Assembly: GCA_018398765.1 (NCBI GenBank)
Contig: JAHBMJ010005754.1
Span: forward strand, 38,227 to 66,024
Origin: Chromera velia
Taxonomy: Eukaryota > Sar > Chromeraceae
Reading direction: 5' to 3'
Length of the DNA stretch: 27,798 nt
Part shown: positions 10,238 to 23,165 of the stretch, piece after piece
How positions within the stretch are numbered: position 1 is the stretch's first letter
Layout of the letters: every line of letters starts with the position of its first letter
Translations under genes and position numbers: made by a program
The notes under the pieces: generated by a model
Told to the model about the DNA's origin: nothing
Databases searched by the model: none
The model's input: only the letters and a program-made list of their open reading frames with translations

Positions 10238-13233
10238 GAAGAGAAATGCATTGTATTTCTTCATCCAGGGCACAAACACACACAGCAATTCTTCTTCACT
10301 CCGTCTGACAACCGCTTCCCTCCTTCCTTCCTGCCGGGAGGGATTCTGTACAGTCAAGACGAGCAACACAAGACCGGCACCTCGCCCGCCCAATGGATGG
10401 AAGGCCTTTCCACAGAGAGAGAGGGAATCACACAGAGAAACTAGAAACAGACAGAAAAAGAGACATACATACATACATACAGACAGACAGACAGGCAGAC
10501 AGACGGCAAACTCCCCACCCACCTGCGCACTGGCAAGGACCCTCCAGGACGTCGAGACATCGAATTTTGTTCCCTTTCCCTTTCCTCCCCCATCCCCTGC
10601 AGCTCCTCCCCCTCGAGATAAATCCCGGATCGCCCTCCCGACGTCCTCCCCGGACCCGTCGGGCATCTGCATCCATCCATCCATGTGTCGAGGGAAGGGA
10701 AGGGACATTGCTTGTATGACCGCGCTACGGAATGAATTGGAGTGGACTGACTGCATTGAATTGCAGTCAAGCAAGGCAGGCAGACAGGGCGGACACATTC
10801 TGCCAGTTGTAAAGCAATAAAAGGGGACTGTAAAAGAGCATCGGAGGGAGCAAAGCAGACAACTTCCTGCAAAGAGGCAGCAGCAGAGGGGGGCCCTACC
10901 AGAAAGGAACAATCGGAAGAGGGAGGCCTTACAAACAAACTTCATGGCCGGCAACTTCTTACAAAGAGAGGAGTAAAACCAACAGACCTCAAGGTCAGAC
11001 ACAATCAAGAAGCAACGAAGCTCCACTACTTCTTCATCCTTTCCTTCTTCCCCCCTGCCCCCACTCTTCTCTTTTTCCCTCTCCCCGTCCCCATCTGCCA
11101 AGATTTCGTGCAGCTTGTTGATGAGGCCCTGGCCCGAGTCAAACAGATGGAGCGAGTGCTTCGGAACTCCTAATCTCTCGAGAAGCATCCCGATCATCGA
11201 ACGCCCCACGAAATCGTCATCGGCTGCACTCACTCACTCACTCATTCACGCACTCACTCACTTGTCAAGAACCAACAGGGGACGTTCACACACACACACA
11301 CACACACACACGCACTGGGAAAGAGTGCGTGTGTGTGTGCGAGAGAGGAGGGAACGAGAAAGAGAGAGACATACAAAGAGCACTCGTGACCGGTTCTACT
11401 GTGCACTGAACTTGGTTTGCAAGAAGTATGAAAAAATTGTTGACCTAAAATGCCAAAAGATTGAGCGCACAACTTCAGAGCTTGCATTGTCTGACTAGAA
11501 GAATACACACATGGTCGCGGCTCCCCAGATCCTTTACCCCCCGTATTCCCCCCCCACATGAGTGTGCATGGGGGGGGAGGAAAAGTAGCAAGCTGAGATG
11601 CTTGAGAATGTTCAAAGGCCTCACATATATATATCTTTACCCAAACGTTCCCTCCCATGCATTTTATTTATCCTTCCAAACTAATGAATTAATTCATCGG
11701 CCCTCCCTCCCTCCCTCCCTCTTTCCGTCCACTGACCTCCCAGGCAGAATGTCTTCAGACGGAACTTTTGCGGACCACTCGCATTCCCCCTCTCTCTCTG
11801 TGCCCCCGAGGAGGAGGAAGCCGGTCCTGCTGAGGAAGAGGATGCAGAGCCGGAGGACTGGGAGGAGAGGGTGTTGGCAGTGAGGGTCTTCCCCGAGAAG
11901 AAAATTTTGAGAACATCCCCGAGGCCAAAAGAAGGATCGTCAGATGTGTCGCGTCTCAAGGACGGCTGGAGACTCAAAGGCAAAGGGAAACACCGTCCCC
12001 TGCTCTGTGCTGTTGGGGACTGGCTCTCTGGGACCGGAGGAGAGAAAGACGAAATGCGGCCGGAAGAGTAATGTTGCAAGGTGTTCGTGCCCCCCCCCTC
12101 TTTGCGTATGCCAAGGAACGGCACAGGCGATCTTTTGGGTGGGCAAGGAGAAAAAATAGAGGAATCTCTGGTCCGCCCTGTCACAGGGTTTGAAGAGGAA
12201 GACGAGGAAGAAGACAAAGAGGAAGACTGTGCTGCAGCGTTTTGCTGCGCGTCATCAGGAACACGGGGAGGGAAACTGCTCTCAGGGGGTATGGGGGCAT
12301 GTCTGTCGTTTGCATGCGCAGACGAAGGTGCGGCGAGTGCGTTGGTAGAGGAGGAGGAAGAGCGCCGAGAGACTTCAGAGGGATCGGAAGGATTCCGACC
12401 GTCTGCTGTCTCTTTTGTGACAGCAGGGGCAATCGTTGAAGGCGACTGATCGCGCTCGAGGGAGGGGTCATCCGCGCATGAATGCTCCTCTGCAGGGACC
12501 AAGGGAAGCTCTAAGATTGTCTGCTTCTGCTGCTGTTCCTGCTGCTGCGTTGGTGCAGAGTCAGCCTGAGGTTGTTCATCATCCGAAGACCCCCCTGCCT
12601 GTCTGTCTCTGTGCAAAATCGAGTCGTCAGAATTTGCCTGACCAACATCTGTCACGAGATTGCAACTCGACATCGACTGTGTGCTCTCTCGTTCACCCTC
12701 TGCCTTAGGAGAAAGAGAACGGCCGAGACCTGTCGATGAAGACATGGACTCGGTTGTTGTCAGATGGAGAGGAAGAGACGCATTCTCGTCCTCCTCTACA
12801 GGCGGAATCCCTGGACTCCCAGACTGCCTCCAACTCTGCTGGCCCCTTTGAGTGTCGGGATTCAAATCGGCCTCTTTCTTACACAACGACTTGGAAGCCG
12901 GTGCGTGTTCTTGGAATGACGAACTCCCATTTCCGTGTTCATTCTCCCCCTCTTTTGTTTGACGACACTCTGATTCCCCCGCAGTTTCTTCGCCTTCCTC
13001 GTCTTCGTCTAATTCTTCTGCACCCCCTGCATGTACACTGCCCTCCCCCCTCCTTTCTCCCTCTTCTACCAGCTTCTCGAGCTTCCTCCTTCTATTCCCC
13101 GATGGTCTTCTCTGGAGCTGCACCGGCCCGTGAGAAGTCGGGGGTGAGGGCGTCGAGGGGACCCTGGTGGCCCCTTGCTGCGGTTGAGTAGCAGACTGCA
13201 AAGCAAGGAAGGCAATGGCAGGGAATCAATGAA

Positions 13234-13272
<39 letters not shown>

Positions 13273-16200
13273 GAGGGCAGGAGAGGAGGTGCAACAATAC
13301 CAAACGAGAGGGATTCACGAGGGGGAGCAGCCCACAGATACACGCGGGCAGGAAGAGAGCATGAAGAGATACACGCGGGCAGGAAGAGAGCATGAAGAGA
13401 TACACGCGGGCAGGAAGAGAGCATGAAGAGATACAGGCAGGCAGGAAGAGAGCATGAAGAGATACACGCGGGCAGGAAGAGAGCATGAAGAGATACAGGC
13501 AGGCAGGAAGAGAGCATGGAAGAGACGGTGGTAAAGCGGCAAACCCAACAAGCTAACAGGAGGGAGAGCAGTATGTCGATGACACGCGTCACTCCCCATC
13601 TCCCGAACAGAAAATTGAGCGTGACGCAAAAAAAGTGCCAGTCTGAGTGTCGGCACAAACAAGCGAAAGAAAACAGGGGGGGAGAGGACTGCAAAGGGGG
13701 GGAGAGTCCAGAAGGGAAAAGAAATGAGAACAAAGGGGATGCACAAAAAGTGCGAAAGGACGTGAGAAAAGAGGTTTCTTTTCTGTTTTTTTTTCCACAC
13801 TGACAAATGGACAGATCATATGTTGGGTTTAGATAGATAAGAGGCAGACGGACAGAGAGAGAACTGACCAAGCCAAGAAGGTTCTCTTGTCCCTGGCTGT
13901 CACTCCTGGCACTTTGGAACAGTTGCCGCCTCACAAATGTCGTGGACGTGGAGGTCAAACGAACCGGGTCACTGGGTTGCGAATGCTGCTGCTGCTGTTG
14001 GGAGAAAGGGGGCACCCCAAGGGGTCCCGTCGCTCCAACGCTCCAGAGCTCCCCCCTCAACCCAGGAGCACCGAACGAAGCAGCATGGGTGGGCGTGGTG
14101 TGCTTCTTCTTGATGTTCTGTTGCAGTGCTCTGAGTGCTGCTGGATTTCCTTTCTCTCCTGAGGCAGCGTCGGTTCTCAGCCCGGTCGGGGGCGAGCGGA
14201 GAGAAACCAGAAGGTCACTTCCACTCTGCGACAAAGCCGGAGACGCTCTCTGCGGATTTGAAACTTTAGATCCTCCCTCCGCATCAAGGAGGCCACCCCA
14301 AAGGCTTTGCTGATGGGGGAGGCTCTGGTGAAGAGGCCCCCCCCCTCCAGGTTGCAGCGTGCGGGAGTGGAAGAAGGGACCCGTCGTTGGCGTCGCTGTG
14401 GAGTTGCCAGGGGTGTCTGAGAGACGCCTCGGGAAGACCACGGCCGACCTGCATGGGAGGGAGGGACAGAGGGAGTCGATCGGATCTGATGGGATCAGTC
14501 AGAGTTTTACTTATTCATTGGTGCTGTTTCGTAAGAAACAAAAGCAGACAAAGTGGGTATCCGAATGAACAGTTTCCCTGCACAAGCAGAAAGCGTTGCA
14601 ATGCGTTGGCCTTGAAAGTTTTTTTTCGACACTCATTTGCACCCTGCGTACTTGCTTCATGTCATCTCGTTCTTTTTTCTTTCTTTCTTTCTTTCTTTCG
14701 TTCTGCTTTACTTTGCCTGTGTGCTCTCCCTTTCATCCAGTCACTCGTCCACCTGTCCACTTGTCTTTCTCGACATTCTTCTTCTTCTCTTGCCTTGTCT
14801 TGTCTTGTCTTGTTTTGTCTTTTCCACTAAGTTCCTGCTGCTGAATGGAATGGCGGACCGTCCGTCTTCAGACAGGGGTCCAGAAACCGACGCCGCCTGG
14901 TCCAGAGCAAAATTGCAAGCCTGCACGCACGCACGCACGCAAAGCACTTGGTTTCCTTTACAGTGAGCGTATCCGGGGAGCACTCAGGCAGGTACAGAAA
15001 GCGAGAAAGAAAGAACAAAAAATCGGCAGGGGGGTGAGCTGAATTCACCGACGCAAAAAGACAAAACCACCCACACAAATGGATCGTCAATAAGGAGAAG
15101 AGGGTGTAGGCGAGCTCTTGATGATCTGCCGAGAGAGACCAGCCTGGCAGAAAACGACGAAGGGCTCGACACAATTTGAAGGACGAGAAATGGAAGACGA
15201 GCTCTCGCAGACTGAAACACTCATAGCCGGCAACAGAGAGAGACAGCCCGAGAGAACGAGAGAGAGAGAGAGAGGTTTATCAGACAGGGAAAACCAGACA
15301 CACAGACAGACAGACCTACCTCTGGAATCGCAGCGTCGAGGGGTACCCAGAACAAAAAGCTTGTTCCTGCATGAACAGATAGATGGGTCGAAGGAACCAA
15401 ATCGAAGGAAGTAAGAAAGCGACAAGCAAGAGAAAAAGAGTGCGCAACAGCCAGCAATGTTCCTCTTTTCTTCCCTCTGGGGGAGTGTCAGAGATCGTAC
15501 TTCGTACATCTTCTTTCATATGCGTATTTTCTTACTATACTCCAACAGACAGACAGACAGACAGTGAAACGTCTAAAAGAAGCGAGGTAGGCCCTGTGCC
15601 CCACAGGGAATATGTGGGACAGACACATTCAAAAAAAATAATTACGCAGTGAAAGAAAGCCATTAACCGGAGAAGGGCGAAAGGCGGCATGGCCTTTCTG
15701 ATCCTCACCCACCGAAATGTCCTCCTCACCTCACCTCCTTACAGAAAGAGGAACAAAGAGGGAGCCAAAGAAAAAAACGTCGCCTCATAACAGAAGAAAA
15801 TCTCCACGAGCATCCTTATGAAAGGGGAGGATAGTGTCCTTCCTCTGAGCTCTCTCTTCGAAGAAAAAAGGGGCAGGTAGAGGAACACCAAGAGCACTCG
15901 CATGCAGAAACCCATCAAGACACATGTGACCGGACAGGATGAAAAAAAAAAAGCATGTAACAATACACAAATACAAAGTCAAAGCCCCACGTTCCTCCTT
16001 TTTTGTCTTGCTTCCTGCTGACCTTTGTCCACCCCTTCTGATCTCAGCACACAGTCTCCTCCCATCGCTCTCGCAATGTCGCGTGCAAGCGAAAGACCTG
16101 CAATGCAATAGAAGGTACAGTCAGACATATTTGTATCACGCCCGGAATTTCTTTCTGCCCTTTTCTGTCCACGTTCTTTCTCTGTTTCCTCTGCTGAGTC

Positions 16201-19200
16201 GAACTGCGCGGCTTGCATTTCCTCTTTCTTTCTCTCTCTCTCTCTCTCTCGCTCTGTGTGTGTGCGTGTGTCTTTTCCCCTCTCTCCACAGACTCTCACG
16301 CGCAAACAGCAGCAGGACGGCGGACAGACAAGACACACGAATTCACCCTCGCGCCCCCACTGATCTCTCTACTAGCCAACCAACATTGGGTCTCTACGCC
16401 GATTTAAAGGAAGACGGGTAATCGACGGAACGTCTCAAAGAGGAAGGGGCAAGGAAATGCACAGTGTTTCCTGTACAAGAGCGGCCCTGTCCTCTTTGCT
16501 CCAAATTTGAATGAATTGAATTGAACAACCATATACCAGGCCCCTGCATCCACCCTGGTGTTCCGGATATGTCCCTGCATGTCGGTGAGGGAACAAAATT
16601 TGCATCGCCACTACAACTTCCGTGCAACTGACCGAGGCCGCTTCCCGCCATCGCTTCTTCGTTGGAGAGATGAGTGAAGTCACAGAAAAGACTTCCTAGT
16701 CTTTCAGGGGGAACACCCTTGCCCGTGTCTTTCACTTGGACAACCAAAATATGGGCCGCTTCTCTCTCCCTTTCCTTTTCCCCAGGCTGTTGTTTCTCTT
16801 TATCTCCGTCTCTTCCAGGATCTTTCACTGCTTTTTGATCCACGTCGTCACGGCCACCTTCCTTTTCTGTGGCTTCTCTCTCTCTGTCCTTAACCCCCCT
16901 GCCAATCAGACTACCTTTAGTCAAGCTTCGAGGAACTCTCCCACCACCCTGTGCTGCCTGCGAACTTTTGATGGAGACAGACGAACTTGAGCGTCCACTC
17001 ACACAGGTTCCCCTCTCTGCAGAGGGACCCCCAACTCCTCTGGCAGAAGAGGAAGAGGCGAGCGGCCTCCTCACGCCATTGCTCTTTCTGTCGTTTCCTG
17101 CTCCCACTCTTTCCCTTTGTTCATCCTCTCCCGCCTGCTGGCTTCTTCTTACAAGCCCCCGAGAAACGCCGCTCAAACCCCGCCCTCCCTCTAGGTCTCC
17201 TTCCTTATCGTCTTCCTCCTCCAGATTCAAATTCAAATTCTCGGAGGTATATTTCTTTTCCCACGTCCGCACAGGCGCGTAGCCACGTGAGGCAGCACCA
17301 GAAGCACTTTGTCCTCCACCCTCAGATAAGCCCCCAAGTCGCTCTTTTGCATACTCAAACGCATTCAAAGCAGACTGCCGAACAGCGGCCCCTGCCCGCG
17401 CTATCCTAGTGGACAGCGGTTGCCCCCCAGCTCTGCCAACCCCCCAGGTCAACCCGTCTCTCTCATGGCCTCCTGTCGCCTCTTTGTCCTTCCCCGTTCT
17501 CAAACGAGCTCTTTCAGATTCATGCTCACCCGCCGCCGATACAGCAGCTGCCACCTCCCTCTCCTCCTCCCCCCGGTGCACCGGTTCCCTCGCACTTCGC
17601 AAGAGGAAGGGGAGGGTCTGTCCTGACGGGAGCGGAGGCAGGGTCTCTCTCTGGCTTTGTCCTGTCGGCAGAGGGGGGGCTGCTGCTGCCGGAGCAGGAG
17701 CAGGGACATCGAGACCTTCAGGGAGCACGGTGCTGAAACCCCTCTCGGCACCGGGAGTCCTTAAGATGCCCCCGGCAACGTACAATGTCACCAATCTGCA
17801 CAAAGACAACCACACACACCCACAGAGTTAGAGTAAGAGCCAGGAAAAGAACGCAAAAGTGCCGAAGAGAAGACAACTAAAAGCGAGACCCCCCCCTCAT
17901 TCCGTGTTCCCTTCAGCGCCCCACCCCGAATCACAAAGGCTGAATAGAGGATTGGCAGTCCGACGGAGACCGTAAGGACATAAAATCGGATTCAGCACGA
18001 GAAGGACAAGTGTGCATACATGAAAGAAGCTGGCAGGTACAATCGGAGTTGGAAGGAAAATATGCATGGCGGGAGCTGCCTGCCTGCCGAGTCAACTGAC
18101 CCTCCCTCAGGCGTGTACTTGATCGCGTTGGAAAGTCCGTTGTTGACCATCTGGAGGAAACGAATCTGCATGTGCACACATACACACACACACACATACA
18201 TATACGTACTCAGATAGAGACATGTGTACACACAGATATACAGACACCGAGGGGCGAGTGTCTACATGAACATGAGCATGTTTCATTGAGGGGGTGAGGC
18301 GGTGAGCAAATGAGTTTGTCTCATACCTCCCGAAGAAATCAGAAGGTGAATGAATGATGACAGAATCCCGCCTTCCATTTTGCAGAAAAGAAAACAGAGA
18401 GCATTGTTCACACCTTTAAAGAAAGACAGACTGATCGATGATTCGAACTCACAAATTCATTCCCCGTATGCATTCTGATGTCTGTTTGCAAATTTGTCTG
18501 TTCGTCTGTATTCGTGCAACGTACAGAAAGGCGGCATGGAGAGTAACAGAGAGCTTCTGTACAGGGCAATTCTCCCCCCGCCTGTCTGACTGCCTGCCTG
18601 CCTACATTCCAACGTCAAAACAACAAACGCTTAATTCCCTTAAGAACGAATGCACCAAGCAACCGACTTACTTACCGTGTCGATTGAGAAGAGAACGTTC
18701 TGGAGTACTTCTGGTGACATCCACTCCGCAACTTCTCGGAGTTTCCATACAGACCCCCCCTCCGTCTCCGTGCCCTCCTCTCCAGCCTCAGCATGCTCCA
18801 GCGTGTCCCCAGTCGGCCTCGAAAAAGACGAGGAGGAAGACGAATCCCCCGGAACCCGAAAACCCCCACTGGAAGGAGAAGTCGGTGAGCCCCCTCTGTC
18901 CGATGATTCAGCAGCAGCAGCAGCAGCAGACGAGGAGTTGGATGACCACAGAAGAGGAGGACCTCCTCGCCGGTCTCCTGCCACCAGAAGCACACCAGCG
19001 TTCTCGATGAACTCCTCCACCTCCAGGGCTCCACACACCACAAAATTCATCCGGACTCTCCGCACACGGGCGCTTGCGGCATTCATCGCGAGGGCCATCC
19101 TGAAATAAATTCAGTCAAATGAGATCAGTTAGTAAGTCAGTCAGTCAGCGGCAAGGCAGAGGGGAAGAGAGAGGCAGGGAGGAGCGCCACTTGATCGTCC

Positions 19201-21777
19201 GAGGGGCCAGCAGACCAACGGGTTGATAGGGGTGAGCAAGATGAGAAATGAGGGAGTGATAGCCGTTTCTTTGATTAACAGTTTTCGGCTGCCACGCTCT
19301 CTGAACGATCACTCCAAGCTCACAAAAATAAATCGACATGCCGGATCACATAGGCGCTCATGCACAGGGCAGAAGAAAGAAAGAAAGCCCGGGCGGACGG
19401 ACGGACGGCCGGAAGCAACGAAGGAAGGAAGAAAACAGAAAAAGAAAAAGAGAAGACCGTCCCACAGAAAAAAGACAGACAGACTATACAGACAGACAGA
19501 CAGACCGAAGCGAATCGGCAACGTTGTCCCAGGATCTGAAAATGCGAATTCGCGGTAGCTCCTCCTCGTGGTTCCCCTCGTCCACCGCGTCTGTCAATCA
19601 GTCAGTCAGTGAGTCAATGAGTCATTCATTCAAATTGTGGGAAAGTGTGCACAACAAGAGAGTAAGAAATGCGCGCAGCAGGAGAGAAGGACATCAGGGT
19701 GGGTCCGTGCAAATTTTCTTGAGGCCAAAAAAGGGGGGAGGAAACACGGCAGAAGCGCAAAAATTCAAAAAGAAAAGAGCCAATCAACGAACGGAGTGAT
19801 GAACAGCAGGGAAAAGCGAAATAATGGAGGAAGTAAATGCAAGAGGCGGGCGCTAAAGAAAGGACAGAAAAACAACAGGAAGCAAGCACAAATGCATGCC
19901 AAACGCCAGGAGACAAGAGCGGAGAGGAAGAAGACCAGGAAAGCCAGCAGAGTCGAAGCAAGATTGTCATTCTTTCACTGAACTGACTTGCTTCCTGGCT
20001 TGAGAGGGCCATCCGAAGCCTGAAAGAACGAAGGCACAAAATCAAGAAGAAGTACACAAATGTCTCGGCCAGCCACACGATCGCACATGCAGGAAGGAAT
20101 GAAAAGACCATTTCGGAGAGGGAACATTGCAGTCATATCATGAAGAGAGGAGATGGAGGAGACTCACTTCCTGTCGTACGGAGTGTCTGCGAATGCACAG
20201 ACAGAAAAGACGATGATGGGTGCAACTTCTTGAGGGAAACTATGAATACATCCATCAGGAAAAGAAATGCAAAAGAACGACAGACGAACTCTTACAGCCT
20301 GTCCGCATGCGAGTGCGAAGACGGCTCTTTGCTAAGAGGGTCACAGAAGTTCCCCCCTCCCTCGGCTGCTCCCGCTTCTCCATTGCCGTCCGACTCGCAC
20401 CGCTATCTTCACTGTCTTGTTTAAAGTATCTTCCCTTGCGTGCCGACCGACTTCATACCATACCATGCCAGGCTGCTTGCTTGCTGACCTGATGACGTCC
20501 AGCATGTTGTTGGTCATCAGTTGCATGAACCTCGCACAGGACTCGACGGCGTCCACCTGCATCCATCCATTCATCAAGAGACGAGAGGGAGGAAAAGGAA
20601 GAAAGGGGGGAAGAGAAATACTCCAAGAGGGAAAGTCGAATTGTTGCAGAAGCCCCTTGAGACATCGGGACGTCTTTCGATTTCTTAGAACAGGTGACAG
20701 CTGCATCTACGGATGTCTGTCTGTCAGGCTCTGATCGCATCACGACCACAGTAGGCAGAAAGGTCTCTCTCAAGCAACAGTAGACAAAGTCAGCCGGACG
20801 GAGCCAGGCACCAGAAGATTTAGTTCTGTACAAAGTCTTCTCCTTTCTCCCAGGAAGGAAGCGCCACCCACCCACAGAGAGACCCCCCATCCCATCCCAT
20901 CCCATCCACCTGTTCTGCCGCCGCCCCGACACACGCCAGTGCGTCGTATCCCGCGGGTGTCCCTTGGGGGTTTTGTTGGGCACTGCCCGGAGGAACGGAC
21001 GAAATGCAGAGACCCTCCGCAGCGCTCTGCAGCAGGAGGAGTTAAGGGGGCAGGATAGACGGAACGTCCGAAGGCTAAAGGGGGAAGGTAAACTCTCTGC
21101 TTCTTTTGTCTGTGTCTGGAAGAGGAAACAAAGCACAACGAGCTACTGTTTCTGCACAATTCTTTCAGTCCATTAATGAACAACAATGTAGAGTTTACAT
21201 ATGGGAGACTGTTCTCCATCTCGCACCTGGAGAGAAGGGAACAGAAGAGAAGAAAAGGGACGCAGCGAAACATTCAGCCAACAGCTCCAGAGTCACCTGT
21301 GTGCATCACGACTCTTTCGAAAGATAACAGAGAGAAGAGACAGAGCGAGCGGACAGTCAGCTCCCCCCCCCACCTGCAGATGCTCTCGGATCAACGGAAC
21401 CCCGTTCAGTATTCCGTTCAGGGGGGTGCGCAGTTCGTGAGTCACCTGCAGTGCAAGGGCAGGGAGGCAAAGATGCACGGGGGCAGGTGACGCAAAAACG
21501 TGGAACCTCACAGAAACGGGAACGACATTGAAATTCTATTTGGCTGCACTGCTCATGGAAAAAAGACAAAAAGAAAGGAAAGGAACGCAACGGATCTGCA
21601 TGAAACGTCAGCACACACAGGCATCCCCCCCCCTCCCAACGATCCATTCTCTTTGTGCGAATCCAACCGGGCGTCCACCCACAAGACGACCATGGACGGT
21701 CAGACACCCTCAGAATCAAGATGGCCTATTCCAAAAATGAGACGCAGAGACACAGAGAGACACACAGACAGAGAGAC

Positions 21778-21817
<40 letters not shown>

Positions 21818-23134
21818 CGACCTTTCCGAATCCAACCTTCTGGCTCTGTAGCATCACTTGTAGAGCCCTGCTCTGCCGACGAATGACTCCCATCTGAAGT
21901 CAACCATACAGCCATATCAATCAACCCGTCAACGAACATGTGAGTTCACGAGTCTGGGAACACAAAAAACAGAGGAAGTGGAGGATGGATCAAAAAACTA
22001 GAGAAAAGGATAGATCTGTTCCCGCGAGAGAGACCAAATAATGATTCCGGACTGGCAGAAAGGTGAGCGAAGACAACGAAGGAAAATCAGAACAAGGACG
22101 TCAATACCGCGAACTGAAAAGACAGTCTCACGGAGGAGAAAAGCAGAAGGGGAAACAGGCGCCTCGATGATTCTTCATACAGCACAACGTTGTTTTCCCT
22201 TCCCTCTCCCAACCCAGGCAGGAACCTACCTGTGCATCCAGAATTCCAGATTCAGAAAGACCCAAAAGAACCAGCAGGATAATCTGCAAAAGAGAAGCAG
22301 AAGAGGGAAGCAAAATCGGTGATGCGGAACTCTTGCGAATAGCAGCTTTCCTCTTAATTGACGAGCGACCGGAATGAAAAATCCTTACAAACACGCAGAT
22401 CGAAGTGACGGACAGCCCACAGAAACCGCACAGATAGATCGCGCTCCCCTGAGGACAGACAAGACGAAGGATGACGCATCTGACGTGAAAATTGAGTACC
22501 CCTGAAAGAAAAAAAAAAAGCAGAAAAGCCTCCAAACCATAGTAGTCAGAACAAGACAGAAGAAGGCTTATCATCAAATTTCTCCACTACTTCTTCGGTA
22601 GTCCTTCCGCTAACTTCAGGCGCATCCGTGCGATGGTGATCCCACAAATCTCCTCTCTTGCTTGCGGTCACTATGACCGTCTCTCCTAGCCAGTTGAAAA
22701 ACGGGAGAGACAAGAGCCAACAACAAACGGCAAGGCCTTCCGAAGTTTCCCCCTCCATGCACCCTACCTGCACTGCAAAGGCGACGATCTGCAGCAGCTC
22801 CACCGAAATGGCCACAGAAAAACCTGTGGAGACCCATGGCTGGACGCCTGCGGGGTCGGCCTCTGAGTATTCATATCTGCAACCACGGGCAGATATATAC
22901 AGTGTACAAACAAGTTGCGTGTGTGAATGGATGATGTGGACAGAGACAGGAAGCAGACTTAGCGAAAAGGCAGAGAGACGACTGTCTGCACACCCCCACA
23001 TATGCGCTGCTGCGGCCAAATTTTTCCCTGCTGGTGCCTTCTGCCAAACAGATTTCTTCCGTCTCTTCACATTTCAATTATTTTCAACCGAACAAACAGA
23101 GAGGAACTCTCTCTCTCTCTCTCTCTCTGTCTCA

Positions 23135-23165
<31 letters not shown>

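Larger units (their letters stand above)
10015..11745 (-). other. Receiver (REC) domain, exons 20 (end) to 23
   Basis: The fold begins with FRLKTFCLGADDDFVGRSMI, where D1802-D1804 supply the acidic pair. Helix 1 follows (IGMLLERLGV) and a charged insertion (Gly/Glu/Lys) before strand 3, ELRCFLIVSDLE, with D1877 the predicted phospho-acceptor. Exon 22 continues with MPDGSG and GRAIRDL, completing the D-L-x-MP-x-x-G pattern across the intron. Strand 4 is probably KFDVSTSWRVLA. Exon 23 holds DEIVEKPLSAKG, where K1950 is the conserved Lys, and ends in TGA at 10015-10017. All key receiver residues are present, so it is probably phosphorylatable. The Gly/Lys-rich inserts around helices 2 and 3 are larger than usual. 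Confidence 0.9.
11737..14920 (-). other. Low-complexity linker between kinase core and receiver, exons 18-20
   Basis: Exons 18 (20 codons in the model), 19 (193 codons) and 20 (486 codons) encode a hydrophilic stretch rich in Ser, Pro, Gln, Gly and Glu. It includes runs of Gln near 14010 and 12535 and of Ser near 12270-12200 and 11830. No domain is recognisable until the last residues of exon 20 (FRLKTFCLG), which form the first strand of the receiver. Exon 19 opens after ATGCAG and ends at TTG|GTCAGT; exon 20 opens after TTGCAG and ends GGAG|GTCAGT. The exon 18 donor is tentative: either CG|GTCCGC at 14859 or AT|GTCGAG near 14784 fits the phase. Probably disordered and a candidate phosphorylation target, by composition only. 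Confidence 0.75.

Noticed and set aside
10127-11233. Continuous 368-codon minus-strand frame
   Set aside because: It is real exons 21 and 22 read through intron 21 and part of intron 22. Receiver motifs join correctly only when the intron is removed, and the intron parts translate to Cys/Val/Leu/Ser repeat sequence.
11424-13191. Plus-strand frames at 11461-11883, 12081-12449 and 12736-13191
   Set aside because: They lie opposite kinase exon 20 and its flanks and have no domain of their own. They are shadows of the GC-rich minus-strand coding sequence.
13338-13523. CRISPR-like array
   Set aside because: The 31-bp units are directly adjacent with no spacers. It is a minisatellite.
13092-14441. 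Continuous 449-codon minus-strand frame
   Set aside because: Only the first 191 or so codons are exon 19. The rest runs through the 31-bp minisatellite and GACA repeat of intron 19 and overlaps exon 20 in a different frame.
22546-22767. Minus-strand frame continuing past exon 7 (hydrophobic, containing LAVCCWLLSLPFFNWL)
   Set aside because: It looks like a membrane segment and is open, but exon 7 ends at a good CAG|GTAGGG donor and the next phase-matched exon supplies the helix. A retained-intron isoform is possible, so the rejection is soft.
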